Of a stretch of DNA of 64,000 bases, positions 10,728-23,000 are shown piece after piece (positions within the stretch are counted from its first letter, which is position 1; every line of letters begins with the position of its first letter). The stretch lies in assembly GCA_037039685.1 (NCBI GenBank), contig JAWNGF010000004.1, positions 3,782,001 through 3,846,000 on the forward strand, written 5' to 3'. The position numbers were made by a program, and so were the translations under genes. Below the pieces are notes generated by a model. It did not search any database and was not told the origin of the DNA. It was given only the letters and a program-made list of their open reading frames with translations. The DNA is from Ceratobasidium sp. AG-K (Eukaryota > Basidiomycota > Agaricomycetes > Cantharellales > Ceratobasidiaceae).

Positions 10728-11519
10728 ATGAGCTCTGCTAGTGGTATTAGTTCCGATCCTAATGAGGGCACCGACACCAATGACGTTGCACCAGCAGCCA
10801 CTCTTCCAACTAACCACGCCGACACCTTGTTACTCGAAGAAGAGTCCCAAGGTCTACCGCCTAGCTACGAGTTTTCTGTAGATCAAGCTATCGGCTCCAA
10901 CCATCCCAGCACTGTCTTTCCTCCACCATCCCTGGAGCAACTTGCTATCACCCTTCACGAAGCTCGGAAAACACTGCTTACAGCTAATGTACTCTGGAGC
11001 CAGCGTAACTGGGCTTCAGCCCGAGTTCAGTATATAACCGCTTCAGCATTGTTCCGTATACTCCTAGACGCACGCAATGAGGCTCTCTCCCTGCAGCGAC
11101 TTGGCGAAATTTGCCGCATCATGCGCGATTTTGTTGCTGCGAGGGCGCATATTTGGCAAGCGCATGTTCTGCTTGGGCAATGCGGAGAGAGCGCCAGACA
11201 GCTGATGTGCGAACGATCGTTGGCCCTTGTAGCGAGCAATGAGGGAAAAACAGAAGAGGCCCGAACGCTGCTTCAGACTACGCTAGCTAACAGTCGAAAT
11301 GCTGGCATGCGTGAATCTGAAGGATGGTGTCTTTTACGCCTTGGAGAACTCAATGGGGCGGACAAGAGCACGATACAGCAAGCGTTGGACATTGCTCGAC
11401 AGCATCAAATACCACTTTTAGAGAATTGCGTTTTGGCGGTGTTGCAAAGGCACGAGAACGCACAGAAGATGATGGTGTGTCGATATTTTTCCCCTTATGA
11501 ATCGTCCTACCGTCTCTGA
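10728..11519 (+). CDS. TPR-like helical repeat protein (hypothetical)
   Basis: Single-exon frame of 263 residues. The N-terminal 75 residues are acidic and Ser/Thr-rich, with a PPxY motif (LPPSYEF). From about residue 80 the sequence is helical, with TPR-like spacing: LLTANVLWSQRNWASARVQYITASALFRIL, LGEICRIMRDFVAARAHIWQAHVLLGQ, RSLALVASNEGKTEEARTLLQTTLANSRNAGM. The alternation of W/L/G/Y/A/P-type positions fits tetratricopeptide repeats, which serve as protein-binding scaffolds; no partner can be named. A GTGTGT after the codons for KMM could be an alternative donor, so the last 15 residues are uncertain. It starts 248 bases after the MITE. Confidence 0.62.
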   Translation: MSSASGISSDPNEGTDTNDVAPAATLPTNHADTLLLEEESQGLPPSYEFSVDQAIGSNHPSTVFPPPSLEQLAITLHEARKTLLTANVLWSQRNWASARVQYITASALFRILLDARNEALSLQRLGEICRIMRDFVAARAHIWQAHVLLGQCGESARQLMCERSLALVASNEGKTEEARTLLQTTLANSRNAGMRESEGWCLLRLGELNGADKSTIQQALDIARQHQIPLLENCVLAVLQRHENAQKMMVCRYFSPYESSYRL

Positions 11520-11906
11520 ATCACGGTTCTAGCCCAGTTCGTCACGGTACAGACACAAAGGTCGAACAGACTTGATCGATGACAATGGGGTTATTAGAAC
11601 CGGCCCAGACTCGCCTGTGGATACGAGAAGAAGATTCGGGCTGGCTCGGTCAAAGAGCCTTACCCTTCCAAGCAAATATTTTAAAATTTGGTTTGGTAAA
11701 AATCACTAGCCTCAGGTGGGAAGTCATTGTGCTGTGGACAACATCAGCAAGAGATGTTGTCTGAATTTCTACTACATGTCACGATAAAGAGATTGTAATC
11801 AGGGGGTTGTGGTATAATCTACTTGTTTGTTTGTGATCTGAGCGCATCCATTTTGGTTCGCTCAACCCAAAATTTAGAGATTATATATCAAGGCCTGTGT
11901 ACATGC
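11520..11906. other. Intergenic between convergent genes
   Basis: 3' ends of the TPR-like gene (plus) and GH30 gene (minus). A 61-codon open frame only; nothing recognised. Confidence 0.5.
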
Positions 11907-13810
11907 TTAGCCGCTCTTTGAAAACAGCCACGTTGTCAGCGATGTTGGAGCCAGGACCAACGACCAGGATCCATTCGAGAACGCTGGCAAACCCACAGAT
12001 GCGAAATCCTCCGAAGCAGAGGTCCTGTATGTGTAAGTTGGTCGCAATTTAAGTGATGTGTTTTCAAATGAAACCGGAATGGTTGTCTGAGTCGTATATG
12101 CGTTGATGGCGATTAGCGCGAACGTTGTTCCAGATTCGACCGCCAGGATCCTGGTACTTGAGTTATTCACAGCGTGCCGGACGTATCCAGCTATGAGTTA
12201 AAGGGTCAGGCATAAGATGTTGGAGGTGTTGACCTGCTGCGCTCACGCTTGATAAAATTTCCAAAGTGTTTCATCGTCCAGTAGTGTTTCGTCAAGTATA
12301 GAGCATAATTTCCGTTTGAAGCATACGCAGGGTCGTAGTAAATCAATCCATCCTGTGAGATACTAAGTCAAAGCAGTCTTAAAATGCGTTTTCAGGCGTA
12401 CCTGCCAGCCAGAAGTATTGATGGAGTTAACACAACTCGGGTTACTGAGAGGGGAGCAGCCAATCACTGGACATCGAGTAGCATGGTTATTCAGCCAGAC
12501 AAGAGACCACAAGTCAAGCAACTCACTGCTCGACACGAGAGTCCAAAAATCGTAATGGGGCTCTTGAACAACAATAAAACTTCGCATCATCATGCTAGCG
12601 AAATGCAGACCACCACGAATTCTGTAGGGGACGAAAGTCAAGCAAAATGATAGAAGACGAGTTAGCACTTGGCTTACGTCGGATCATAGCCTGCACTCCA
12701 CGCCATGTTGGAAGCGTCGGCCGCCCCTACGCTGCAGCACACTTCCTGCATATCAGTCGGGAGATTAGAGACCAGGTACTCTGAATCCACCAAGCCAACC
12801 TACCGACATCCACGTTTGCTTGGTTGGCGCAATACTTTTTGCATAGTTTACGTACGCGATATACTTGGCATCCGATGGAAAGTCGTAACTACCGAGTTAT
12901 TAGCCACTAGAATCGGGAATGCGGGAGCAGCACATACGTATGATGACTTAACACTGCGACCTTGTCCAAAACTTGAGGTAGCCAGGCAGCATACTCATTT
13001 TGAGCTCGGTCCAAACTTGAACTCTCGTCAGCCATGATCCCAACCTTGGTCTGGAGTCCTTTGGAGGCCAGCTTGTCGTACACGCCTTCAATAACCGCTG
13101 CACGTTGGTTTGGATTGGTCTGCATGCCTTCTTGACCGCATGGTACGGGGCCAAAGCTACTATCCGGCTCGTTGAAAGGACTGAGGTACGAGATTGGAAT
13201 GTGTAGATTATTGATGAGATGGTCTAATGTGTCGGCGATATATTGACCGTATCTAGCTTCGGTGCCGTTCTTGAAAAGCCCACCGCAAGATTGGCCGTTG
13301 GTGGTAAAGTCGTACGGTCCACTGTTGACAAAGGCCGTCAACTGCCTATGTTGAAAATATGGATGAATTTGAAAGCGGACTATGGAACCGGTTGTGAATA
13401 CTAACGGAACACCTCGATCTGCAGCCGCCTGGAGGAAATACAGGCCTTGTGCATCGGCTGACCAGTTGTACACGCCTTGGCTGACGTAGAACGTTTCGGG
13501 AGCGCGCACCAGGTTGCTCACGCCGAGGCCTATAATGTGACGTTAACAAGGGAGTAAGAAGTCTTGTAATACCGAGCTTACCTCCACCACCAAGGTTGTA
13601 TCGGTAAGACGACAGTCCCAGTCCCTGCTCGGAGAACAGTAAATCCGACAAATTCCGCCGCACGGACTCCGGGAAATGATAAATATCATAGGGCCACCAT
13701 GCTCCCGACCCTCCTATCCCGTTGAAAGTCTGGGCCGGCGCGGAAAGAACTACCGCACCGCGTGCTAGGGCGGGTACAAAAGACAAGGTAAACAGTGACT
13801 TCAAGGCCAT
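11907..13810 (-). CDS. Secreted GH30 glycoside hydrolase, endo-beta-1,6-galactanase type
   Basis: Secreted hydrolase expected to cut beta-1,6-galactan side chains of plant arabinogalactan. A signal peptide (MALKSLFTLSFVPALARG) is followed by FNGIGGSGAWWPYDIYHFPE and LGLSSYRYNLGGGG. The family core then reads FYVSQGVYNWSADAQG, FTTNGQSCGGLF, ISYLSPFNEPDSSFGP (acid/base Glu codon 13168-13170), KVGIMADESSSLDRAQNEYA and a WMS|EVCCSVGAADASNMAW segment. In the last, an intron falls just before the presumed nucleophile Glu (codon 12743-12745). The final beta-sandwich part (GYVRHAVNNSSTRILAVESG) runs to a stop at 11907. About eight short introns are needed. Both catalytic acids are present and no break was seen, so it should be active. 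Confidence 0.9.
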
Positions 13811-13858
13811 TATTACCAGCGGTCCGGGTGTGGAGGGATATGTCCTAGTCCTCTGGCC

Positions 13859-13866
13859 TATAAATA
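13859..13866 (-). promoter_or_regulatory. TATA-like box of the GH30 gene
   Basis: TATTTATA on the minus strand, about 50 bases before the GH30 ATG. Confidence 0.35.
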
Positions 13867-14206
13867 CACTCCTGAGCCATCCTCCACTTCACACAAATGC
13901 TCGGGTGTAAAACCTAAGGGGGAGAGAATACTCAGCGTGTAGAATAGTTCCCGGTAAGAAGGGGGTGGCACGCGCATATAGCTTACCAAACGCCCATCGC
14001 GAAGCCGGACGATTTCTCAATAGGGGAAACTGATGCTCGGACCAACGCCGGAGGGGTATTGACGCACGGGAATCCGTGCCGCATTGGACACAATGTGCGT
14101 AAAAGCACCGAACTTGGCGCGGAATCCGTTATCCTCCAAGGTCAGGCGGTGACCATTGCACGTGAGAAGTGAATTGATGATGTATATTTGACATATTCCT
14201 CGACAG
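13867..14206. other. Intergenic, GH30 upstream region
   Basis: Between the GH30 promoter and the 3' end of the ARMH3 homologue, both on the minus strand. A CACGTG occurs at 14159-14164; no gene. Confidence 0.45.
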
Positions 14207-17056
14207 TCAGCTTACAAGTGCTAAACCGTCTGCGCAAGCCCAACGTATAAACGCAGTGTCTCCTGTATCCTTTACGGTCCTATGGTCAAGTATCAAAGCC
14301 AGGTCTCTCTCCAACACCAAGTAGAAGACTTACCCAGGTTCCTCCCGCTCTCTCGCACTCACACCATGTACCCCATCTCGTTCGATTTCCCTTGCCAAAA
14401 CTCGCATTACATCGTCGGCAGTCCGAGTCCCATCCAATTGGCCTTCGTAGAACTCGATTGTCATGAGCAGGTCCTGGAGCCCTTGGTTGTACCTGGCCTT
14501 TTGTTGTTGCGGCCGTTTGTTCAATTCGCGCAAGGTGGACGAAGACCGAACTGCCTCATACTGGATTGACTGCGTGTCAGATTCTGATGATAAAGTATAG
14601 GGAGGACTGGGAAACAAACCACAAGTTGATGCACTGCTTCAGGAGTCGGCAAAAATCCATCTGCGCAAGCGATAGCGAGGTCGAGGATTAGAACAGCCTC
14701 CGCAATTACAGTGTCGATTGATGTATTGTTTTGTTGGATCGTATCTTGTTTGGCGAGTACAAATACCAATGCTGCGATAATTGCGCGCCATAGTTCATTC
14801 CAATGATATTCTAGGGGAATATTTCAGTAAAATTAGTAAACCTGTCAAAGAAGTGCCTCGCGTACCAATGCGGACTCGCTCAATTTGTAAGAAGTAGACG
14901 GCCCGATGGATAATTGTTAAACAAGTTCTGTAAGTGAAAGAGCATAAATAAAGGTCCAAAGGTACCCGTTTCCAACTTACAAATATGCTCTACAATCTAG
15001 TTTTTTGCTCAAGTTATGCCGCAAATACAATACGCAGACGTCGATTACACTGCAAATCAGAGGAGCCGCCGCTGTCCTAAGCGGGAGTAGTGGTACTCTC
15101 TGTACTTGCGACATCAGTTAATCAACCCAAGGGTTTCAGCTAGGAACAACTCACCTGCCTACACAACCATACAGGCACGTCGTCCTTCACTGGTGGGCTA
15201 CACATTGCTCGTACAATACCCTCATCTGCCACGCACTGTTCCAAAACATCAAGGACCAAGCCGGCATATGCCTCTGCTCGTCCAGGGGCGCTTGTGCCTT
15301 CACCCGCAGCAGTGGTACCCGCGTGGGCAAGTACATATGACGCTAAGCTTAATAGCTCAGGCATGCATCGGACATTTTGGTGCAGCTGGGCGTGCGCTTG
15401 AGTTCTTTGGACCACACTCGCCATGGATACGGACCGAGTAGCCATGATGAGCGATCCGGGGCGCACACGGGGCGAGCCGAGAGGTGTACCGGTATTCCTC
15501 GGACTTCCTAATGGCGGACGGGTAGCTTGTAGCTTCGGTGAAGATGACAGCCGAGGTGATGACGGACGAGAAGACTGCGATTCGATAGGATCCGGGTGGA
15601 TCGTCCCTGCTAACGTGGCGCGGAATGTGTAGTTTTGCGAGAGGAATTCTAAGAGGGGAAAGAGGATGACGCTGGCTTCTATGGGCTGTCCACCAAAGAG
15701 TTCTTTCATAGGTGGAGGAGCAGCGGCCGGGCGAAAGGCCGAGAATATGGATGACATGGTTGACGTGAACGAGGGAGGAGTATCGTCATATATATCCCGG
15801 TATGCTCTAGAACCGATTTTAGGATTCGATGAAAGATTTAAGGGGTTGACTTTCATACTTCACGCTTCGTGCACAGGCGAACCGAGTCACCCAAAGTAAA
15901 CCTTGCATCAACATCTCGTCATGCGTTTCTTGAATATGCCTCAGGTATGGGTTGAGACTCGCAGCATCGACTCTATGGTAGTTTGCGAGTACTGCAAGCA
16001 GTAGGAAAGCTTCGAAAGAGTAACGTGTGGTCGCTGGAGACCTGATGATCTGTAAGACTCAATAACATCAGTTTGCCACACATGCGAAAAAAGACCGAAA
16101 ACAGGCTCACTGATACAATGCCAGAAAACATATCCTGGGCTAAGAAGTACGCTCCTGGACTGAGTTGACCGAGCCCACAGACCAACGCGAGCGTGAGTTG
16201 CAGAGCAGAGTGTCGCATTTCAGCTAGATTTGGTACAATTTCAGTAAAACACAGCAGAGGTCATATCAATCCAGGGCATGAGTGAATCAAACTCCTAGGA
16301 CGCACCGGACTCGTTTTCATCGCCCATCGTGCTCACCAAGGCACCAACGAGCTCCTACTGAAACCCAGGTCAATGTCTGCCACTTGCCCATGTGAAAACA
16401 TGCTGGGAATACTTCACCCCAATTTGGGTAGGCAAATGTCAATTGACGCACCGTAAATACCACATCGCTGACGCCCACGCCGCCAGCCAAGACATCCATG
16501 ATTTCCCACCCAGTGATTCCAGGAACACTCAAGACCGCTTGCGTAACGCCCTGCAGTGTCCGAGCTGCGTTCACTCGTCGGAGGGTAGTGGTGGCGTCAA
16601 TGCCTGTACTACTTTCCTTCCCATCGCTGTGAATACTGCTCTCCGTGGGCTTTTTCGTCTCGAGTGACGGTTCATCGACTGGAGTTGCAACGCTCTCAAA
16701 ATTCTGGCTAAACTCAGACTTTGCTGCTGCAAAAATAGAGGTGATGACGTGCTTTTGAATGGTCGCACCATTAGTATCGTACATGGTCATGCTTCAAAGC
16801 TAACATCAGCTCACCTGGTGAGTTCCAAGAATTCCAGCGCGTCCGAGCCCAGCTATTTTATCGCGCAACCAGGCTACATCTGGATTAAGACAGAAAATAT
16901 CGTCCCAAAAACGCTCGTCAGTCGGCGGGATGGTCGCCGGAGTCTAGTTTCCGTGACATGGTGAGGCACAACGCCGTGTCATCTTGGGCCCGAACATACC
17001 TGTAGTAGTTTATCATAGGTAGACGTGAACTTTGATTGAAGTTGGGGAGGGGCCAT
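14207..17056 (-). CDS. Armadillo-like helical domain protein 3 homologue (ARMH3/C10orf76, DUF1741)
   Basis: Homologue of human ARMH3, a cytosolic helical-repeat protein that binds PI4KB and supports Golgi PI4P levels. Matches run along the whole length: RFWDDIFCLNPDVAWLRDKI near the N-terminus, AARTLQGVTQAVLSVPGITG with EIMDVLAGGVGVSD, an IFSAFRP..MKELFGGQPIE segment, LVLDVLEQCVADEGIVRAM, ADGFLPTPEAVHQL and YNQGLQDLLMTIEFYEGQLD. A Ser/Pro-rich linker of about 55 residues (15430-15620) interrupts the helices. The start ATG at 17056 gives MAPPQLQSKFTSTYDKLLQ before the first intron. At the 3' end a strong donor (GG|GTAAGT near 14330) suggests one more exon, giving FIRWACADGLALVS and a stop at 14207-14209. 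Many short introns; exon joins were made by eye. Confidence 0.82.
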
Positions 17057-17580
17057 CGCTTGAGCAAGTTAGATTAGCTGCATGTGGTGGTGGATTGTGG
17101 TGATATTTGGCGTTTCTATGTTAACGTTGATCGTCAATGACGATGTTTTAGCGACTTACGTGATAGGCACCGCATGATGAATAAGGCACTTGGAATACGT
17201 TTTTGGGTTTGTTTTCAAGCCCCAAACTCCCTGTGACCAGCCAAACATGTTGCGGTGGTTGAGTATCGTTCAAGTGCATCTTTTGCAACCTTCCAAACAA
17301 ATATAGTAGGAGTGAGAATTATCGAACTAGGGGGATATTGTAATTACAAACGATCAAGAAGCCGAATCGAAGTGATAGTTCAAAAGTAACAGAACTTATG
17401 ATGCTGAACGAATCAGGAAAGACAAGAAGAGTTGCAACAACGACCCAAATTCAACTCCCTCCCCCCTCGTTCAAGCTCCGGGTGGGATAGCCCCGTAGGG
17501 CCAAGTGCAGACCCCGCCGCCATTAAAAGCAGCCGAGCCGCAATCGAACGAAAACCAATGCATACACGTAGTCGAGCGGA

Positions 17581-17928
17581 TTAGATGATGGAAGTCATCC
17601 CGCCGTAACCGATCGCGCCGTACTTATTTTGGAGGGCACCAAACTCCTTGGCTCGGACCTTCTTCACGTTGGAAGCAGGCTTGGACTGGGATTGAGATTG
17701 AGAGCTCGAGCTAACGGGGAGGGAGACGTGGATTGCGGAGGCAGGTTGGCTCGACGCAAATGAGGCGGGTTGAGCACCGTATTGGGATGCAAGTGCGCCA
17801 AAGGCAGCAGAATAGTCCTTCTGGGACGAAGAGGATTGCTTCTCCTGAGGAATGAGGAGTGATGCAGACGAGCTCATGGAGGAGGCTTCGAAGCTAGAGC
17901 GGGACTTGGAGCTCGAGAAGAATGGCAT
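17581..17928 (-). CDS. Small Ser-rich protein with repeated FGAL..(Q/K)YGA motif
   Basis: Single-exon gene for 115 residues starting MPFFSSSKSRSSFEAS. It is rich in Ser and Gln and carries the same short motif twice: YSAAFGALASQYGAQ and AKEFGALQNKYGAIGYGG. I recall similar short proteins with two such motifs in Agaricomycetes, but I know no function. The frame is open for 21 more codons upstream, but the ATG at 17928 is preferred because that leader includes the untranslated region downstream of the TATA box at 18037. It has no signal peptide or membrane segment. Confidence 0.68.
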   Translation of the reverse strand: MPFFSSSKSRSSFEASSMSSSASLLIPQEKQSSSSQKDYSAAFGALASQYGAQPASFASSQPASAIHVSLPVSSSSQSQSQSKPASNVKKVRAKEFGALQNKYGAIGYGGMTSII

Positions 17929-18036
17929 TGCGAAGAGTATGCGGATGAGTATATGAGTGGATAAGAGTAGAGGGCGAGTGGTAGAACTCAAAGGTAGAAC
18001 GCTACTTGATGCTGAACTACGACCATCAAGGCCGCG

Positions 18037-18044
18037 TTTATATA
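18037..18044 (-). promoter_or_regulatory. TATA box of the small Ser-rich gene
   Basis: TATATAAA on the minus strand, about 110 bases before the ATG at 17928. Confidence 0.5.
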
Positions 18045-18574
18045 CCTAGGCATCAACAAAGAAAATATAGGCGCACGCGTGAATACACATGTGGATTCTT
18101 CAGCGCAGCCACTGCGCAGCCTTGATCTACATTGGTCGCAGTAAGGGACCATTGCGTGTAGATTTTTGTGGTTTAGAACGTTCCCCGCGCAGCTGTTCGC
18201 AGCAGGGGCGTCATGATCGGCGTGGATTTGGTACTATACAGTACCCACGGTTGGACGATGACTCGCAAGCGCTGGCCGCAGGCTTGAATTCGGGTTGTTC
18301 GAGTCAACCTCGTGTTTGTCAGGTGCCTTGCCCCAGTCTCGTTCCTGGGAGCGAGGGCTTGACTTTGGTATTTCGAGTCACTGTGTCCGAGGGCAATTCG
18401 GTCTCATCAAAAATTCTGACAAAACGTCGTCAGACGACCGTCAATAAATTGCCTCTAGACCCAAAATAGAGTGTTGTAGCCATGGTGATCTGCCATGGCA
18501 CATATATTACTATGTAATAGGGTGCGCACAATAAAGGAAAATCGGGTGAGTAAAGGATGAATGCGGGAGTGCTA
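18045..18574. other. Intergenic, no gene supported
   Basis: A 126-codon open frame on the plus strand (18089-18469) has no recognisable motif, so it is not called. Confidence 0.4.
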
Positions 18575-19814
18575 CTATCGGACAAAGTTCATCCCATAAC
18601 CTCCTTGACCATTTGGCGTGAACTGAAAGTTGTCGGTAGACAAGCCAAATCGACCTAGATTTGGATTCCAATTGGTCAGCATCACAAGCAGCGCAGAAGA
18701 AATACCCGGTAGCGTGCAATGTGGCAAAGAACATTCCACAGTTTAAAATATATTTGGGGATCACGGCCAACGTTACACTTACCAAGCAGGCTATTTCCCA
18801 AATCCTTCAGCTTCCCTATCATCTCCGCCGTCTCCTTTTGTTTCGCCTCTTCCACCCGTGGTTTGACTCGTGCTAAGGCCCGTCGAGCGGGCATTTGATC
18901 CTTGGCCGGAAGTATGCTCAGTAGCGTCGTGTAATCTAAGAAAGTAGGATTAGTTGGCAAAAAAGGTAGAGGCTTGTGTACGAACCAGTTTCAGCAGAAG
19001 TGAGCGCTGACCAAGTACCAATGACCTCATTCGAAGCAGCCCGTCGCTGCAGTGCTTTGACGTACTTGGGATCATCAGTCAGGGCTAAGAATAGCAAATG
19101 AGCTTCCTGCTCCGTTGGTGAACGCTTCATGACGTACCTTCGGTGCAAAACTTGACAGCGCTTTCATGGTCGTTCTGAACACGGTGTAAGAACAAAAACT
19201 CCAACCTATTAACGGAAACGACGTACGAGTTTGACGCAACATGCACCAATGTTGCAGTTGAGCTGTGCTCGTAGGGAAGCCGATCGTTTTTCCAGTTCGG
19301 TAAGCTCCGGAGTTGGCTGCTCTTGGACAGTTGGGGTTGAAGCGGGAGCGGCTTGGTCTTCCGCTGTAGGGCTCAGAGGTGCCGGGTCGTCTAGTGTGTC
19401 GTCCCGCCCATTAGGAGGCGAAGCGGCAGCAGGACTAGGTTTTCGTTTAGGCACACAAGTTAGCCCGTGAGCATAGTGCGCCTTGGCCTCCTCCCAGCGA
19501 TCTTCGATATATAATTTGTTGCCCTCGCTTTTAGATGCCTCGGCCCTAGACAATAAATCCTACCAAGGTTTTAATATAAATAATTTAACATAGAATTAAA
19601 GTGACTCACTCACGAGAATTTCTTCCTCTGTAAACTCTTCGGCCTCGCCCTTTGACCTAGCTCCTTCGTCTCCTGCCTCGGATACTCGATCACAAGCGTC
19701 ATGGAATTCGTCTTCTCCTTCTGAGTCTTCGTCGTCAACACGAAGTGAATTGGCCAGCTTGGGGGAAACACCAGTCGCAACAGGCTCAGGGTGTATCTCT
19801 TCGATTACGGGCAT
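18575..19814 (-). CDS. Tetratricopeptide repeat protein 1 homologue (TTC1)
   Basis: Homologue of TTC1, a small cytosolic TPR adaptor that can bind Hsp70/Hsp90-type clients. The N-terminus is acidic (DDEDSEGEDEFHDACDRVSE). The TPR domain starts SRAEASKSEGNKLYIEDRWEEAKAHYAHGL, is interrupted by a Pro/Ala/Thr-rich insert of about 45 residues, and continues with LRAQLNCNIGACCVKL and DDPKYVKALQRRAASNE. After DYTTLLSILP the conserved end reads STDNFQFTPNGQGGYGMNFV, the signature by which I recognise the family. There are about five short introns. The ATG at 19814 (MPVIEEIHPEP) is preferred; an in-frame ATG at 19889 would overlap the promoter box. It is divergent from UTP14. Confidence 0.85.
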
Positions 19815-19859
19815 GATCGAGGATGAGGATAGTGGTGACGGGATGAGGGGAGGCCACCA

Positions 19860-19869
19860 ATCACGTGAT
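19860..19869. promoter_or_regulatory. ATCACGTGAT palindrome in the TTC1/UTP14 divergent promoter
   Basis: A perfect 10-base palindrome with a CACGTG core lies 46 bases before the TTC1 ATG and about 208 bases before the UTP14 ATG. A CCAAT pentamer overlaps its left edge (ACCAATCACGTG). Confidence 0.5.
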
Positions 19870-20076
19870 TCATTCATCCCGATTGACAAATTTAAACTTT
19901 AGCTCGACCTCCACCTCTGTGCGATATTAAACTGGCTGGTCCACTTGCTTGAGTACTCACCTCCGCGCCTCGAAGAGCAATTCGTAAAAACTCTGTAACC
20001 TTCTCACATCCGCAATCTCAAGTAGATACCATTACCCTATCCGTAACCCTTCATGATGCTTACACCCAGCTAGGAA

Positions 20077-23000
20077 ATGGCGCTTCGCCCAGCTCATACC
20101 AAAAAGCCAGCAGGCAAAGTCAACCTCAAAGCAGCTCGCGCCAATATACGAGGCTATACAGCTCGTCAAACCCGGAAGGAACAACAATCTAGCAATGCGT
20201 TAGACGTTTACGAGTACTCCACCGGCCGAGTTCGTCGATCCAAAATCGGCCTCACACTCGATCGAGAAGAGGAAGCTACACGAGGAAAGAACTCTGACGA
20301 TGAAGACGGGTTGGATGATGCTCGGGAGAAAATCAGGCTGAGGATTGCGAATGCCGATGAGGAGGGGGTGGTTGGGAGCGATGAGGATGAGGAGATTGAC
20401 AGTGATGCGGCGTTTGAGGAGAGCGACGAGGAGCGGTTTGCGAGTTTCAAGTTCAAACAGGTGAGTAATGAGGTCTCTTGAACATAGGTATTCTGATGTC
20501 ATGTGTAGGGTTCAAAATCCAAGGCAAAGGGAAAGTCAAAGTCGGCATCTGGAAAGGCTTCAAAAGTCTCGTTTGCAGCCGAAGTCGATCTCGATGAGGA
20601 TTCTGACATGGACGATGGCCCAACTCCGAAACCTATGGCTCAAGACTCTGACGAGGGCGAAGACGATGGGGCGAACTCAGGTTCGGATGAAGAGGACGAA
20701 GAGAACGACGAGGACGAGGACGAGCCAGGCTCCACTATAGAGCTCTCGAAAATGCTTGAAGGAGGGGCTCAATCCGACTCTGGGGCCGAATCAGGGTCTG
20801 ACGCAGAGTCTGAATCCGAGGCACCATCTGTCGCCGACGAGGACGACCCAGACGCTAATTCCAAACTTGCAAACTTCATCACTAGTCTCGACACTTCCAA
20901 GAAACGCAAGCTGGAGGATGGTTTGGGCGACAGAGCGGGAAAGAAACGGGCTGTGGTACAAGATCGAACTGAGGCTGGCCCTGAGGGAGAATTCGGGGCG
21001 AGGAGCGGTCCGTGATACATTTCCATCCGTTCAGCCATAATACTAAACAAACTACGACAGGCCCTCAACCACTAACACTCACCGACCTCATTGCGCCAGC
21101 ATCTTCCCTTGCTCAGTCAACCAAAGCACTTCAAAGTACCACTAAATCGGCCCTCGCAGCTCCTCTTGCACAACGCACACAGGACCGACTCGACCGAGAA
21201 GCGGCATATGCGGCAACGAAAGAGGAAGTGCAGAAATGGGCTCCAACAATGAAGCGCATTCGCGAGGCGGAGCACTTGGCTTTCCCGTTGCAGGGACCTG
21301 CCGCGGGCAAAGGAGCTGGAACATCGAACGCGGATGTGGTAGGAAGGTTCCAGGTATGTATCTATCATTTACGAGTACCGTGATTCGAATTGAACGGAGA
21401 CACTTGTGTAGCCATCAACTCCTATGGAATCAGCCATCTCCGCGCTCCTCCGTGCCGCAAACTTGCACACAGACGCAGCAGCGGCCGAGGCCGAAAACAC
21501 TCTCGCTGCAGCTACCATTTCCGAAGAAGACCTCGCCGCTCGACGAGCCCAACTCCGTGCGACCCGAGAGCTCATGTTCCGCGCGGACCTCAAAGCTAAG
21601 CGTGTGGCGAAAATCAAGAGCAAAGCTTTCCGCCGAATGAAGAAAAAGGAAAAGGAGAAGCAGGGAGAGATGGCTGCCGAGCTCGGATTGGACGAGGGGG
21701 TGGACGGGGACGAGGAGCGGATGAAGGCCGAGGCGCTTCGAGCAAAGGAACGTGCGACTCTGAGGCACCGGACGACGGGCAAATGGTCTCGAGCGATGCG
21801 GGACAAGGGAGAGATGGGTGAAGAAGAGGTGCAGGCTATCAAGACGCTTCAGGACCGGTCCGAGATCCTCAGGCGCAAGATTGCTGGAGCAGACGAGAGC
21901 AGTGACGAGGACGATGATAACGAGGAGCGGGATATTCAGGAATTGGAGCGAATGGGGAATGTGGACGAGGTACCCGAAAAGGCCAAGGGAATTATGGCAA
22001 TGAAGTTTATGCGGGATGCGGTTGCGAGAGCTGACCGTGCGGCTGGTTCAATGGCCGATGAGGTACGACTGGAGATGCTCGGATTGGAGGTAGAGTCGGC
22101 TGGCAACTCGATGGGTGACGAGATGGTTAGCGGGAACTTGGGTCGGAGGATATACAAACCGGGACAGGTTCAGGTGCGGCTCAAAACATTATTTATTACT
22201 ATTTATACTCATTAAAGCGAGGGTTTTTTTAGTTGCCGTCGACTTATTCTGACGTATCAAGTACCCTAAAATCATCCGATTCGAACAACTCTCCACCAGG
22301 CACCGATAACTCACTCCCACCTATCACGTTACCGCTTGTATCCCGTTCTCCGACCCCTATGGCCACTGGGCCGGCCGACTTCAACCCATGGCTCGCGGCA
22401 GGTAGTAATACAGCTTCAGTCATGGGGGGCAAAATCGCACGCAAGTCCAATGTTGGGCAGACAACCAAGATGCAAAAGGTGAAGGCCAAGAGCGAAGAAG
22501 AACGTGCGCGAGCAAAGGAGGACGCTGTAGTGGAGATCAATATGGACCAGGTTATGGTCCTCCCGGAGTCCGAGGAGAAAGTATCGAAACAGGGCAAAGG
22601 GAACAGTGCGTCAAAAGCGGCCGCGCAAGTCGACGCAGCATATACCGCCTCGGATGACGAAGGGAGCGAAATGGACGAGCGGGGTCCAGCTGCGTTCAAG
22701 CAGCGCGAGCTTGTAGCCATGGCATTCGCGGGGGACAACGTGGTTGAGGTGTGCATTGATCATGGTCTGTGTATATGCGGGATTCTGATGCGTTAGTCGT
22801 AGGATTTCGCGATCGAGAAGCAGCGGGTTATTGAGGAAGATGCTCCAAAAGAAGTTGACACGACTTTGCCTGGATGGGTATGTTGCCCATGAATCCCTTT
22901 GATTAAAACACTAATAGTGAGGTTGCGCAGGGGTCCTGGGGCGGACGTGGAGCTAAGAAGCAAGCACCACGCCCGAACCTTATTAAGAAGATTGCTGGAG

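Noticed and set aside
18089..18469. 126-codon plus-strand frame
   Set aside because: No recognisable motif; begins just upstream of the small Ser-rich gene's promoter on the opposite strand.
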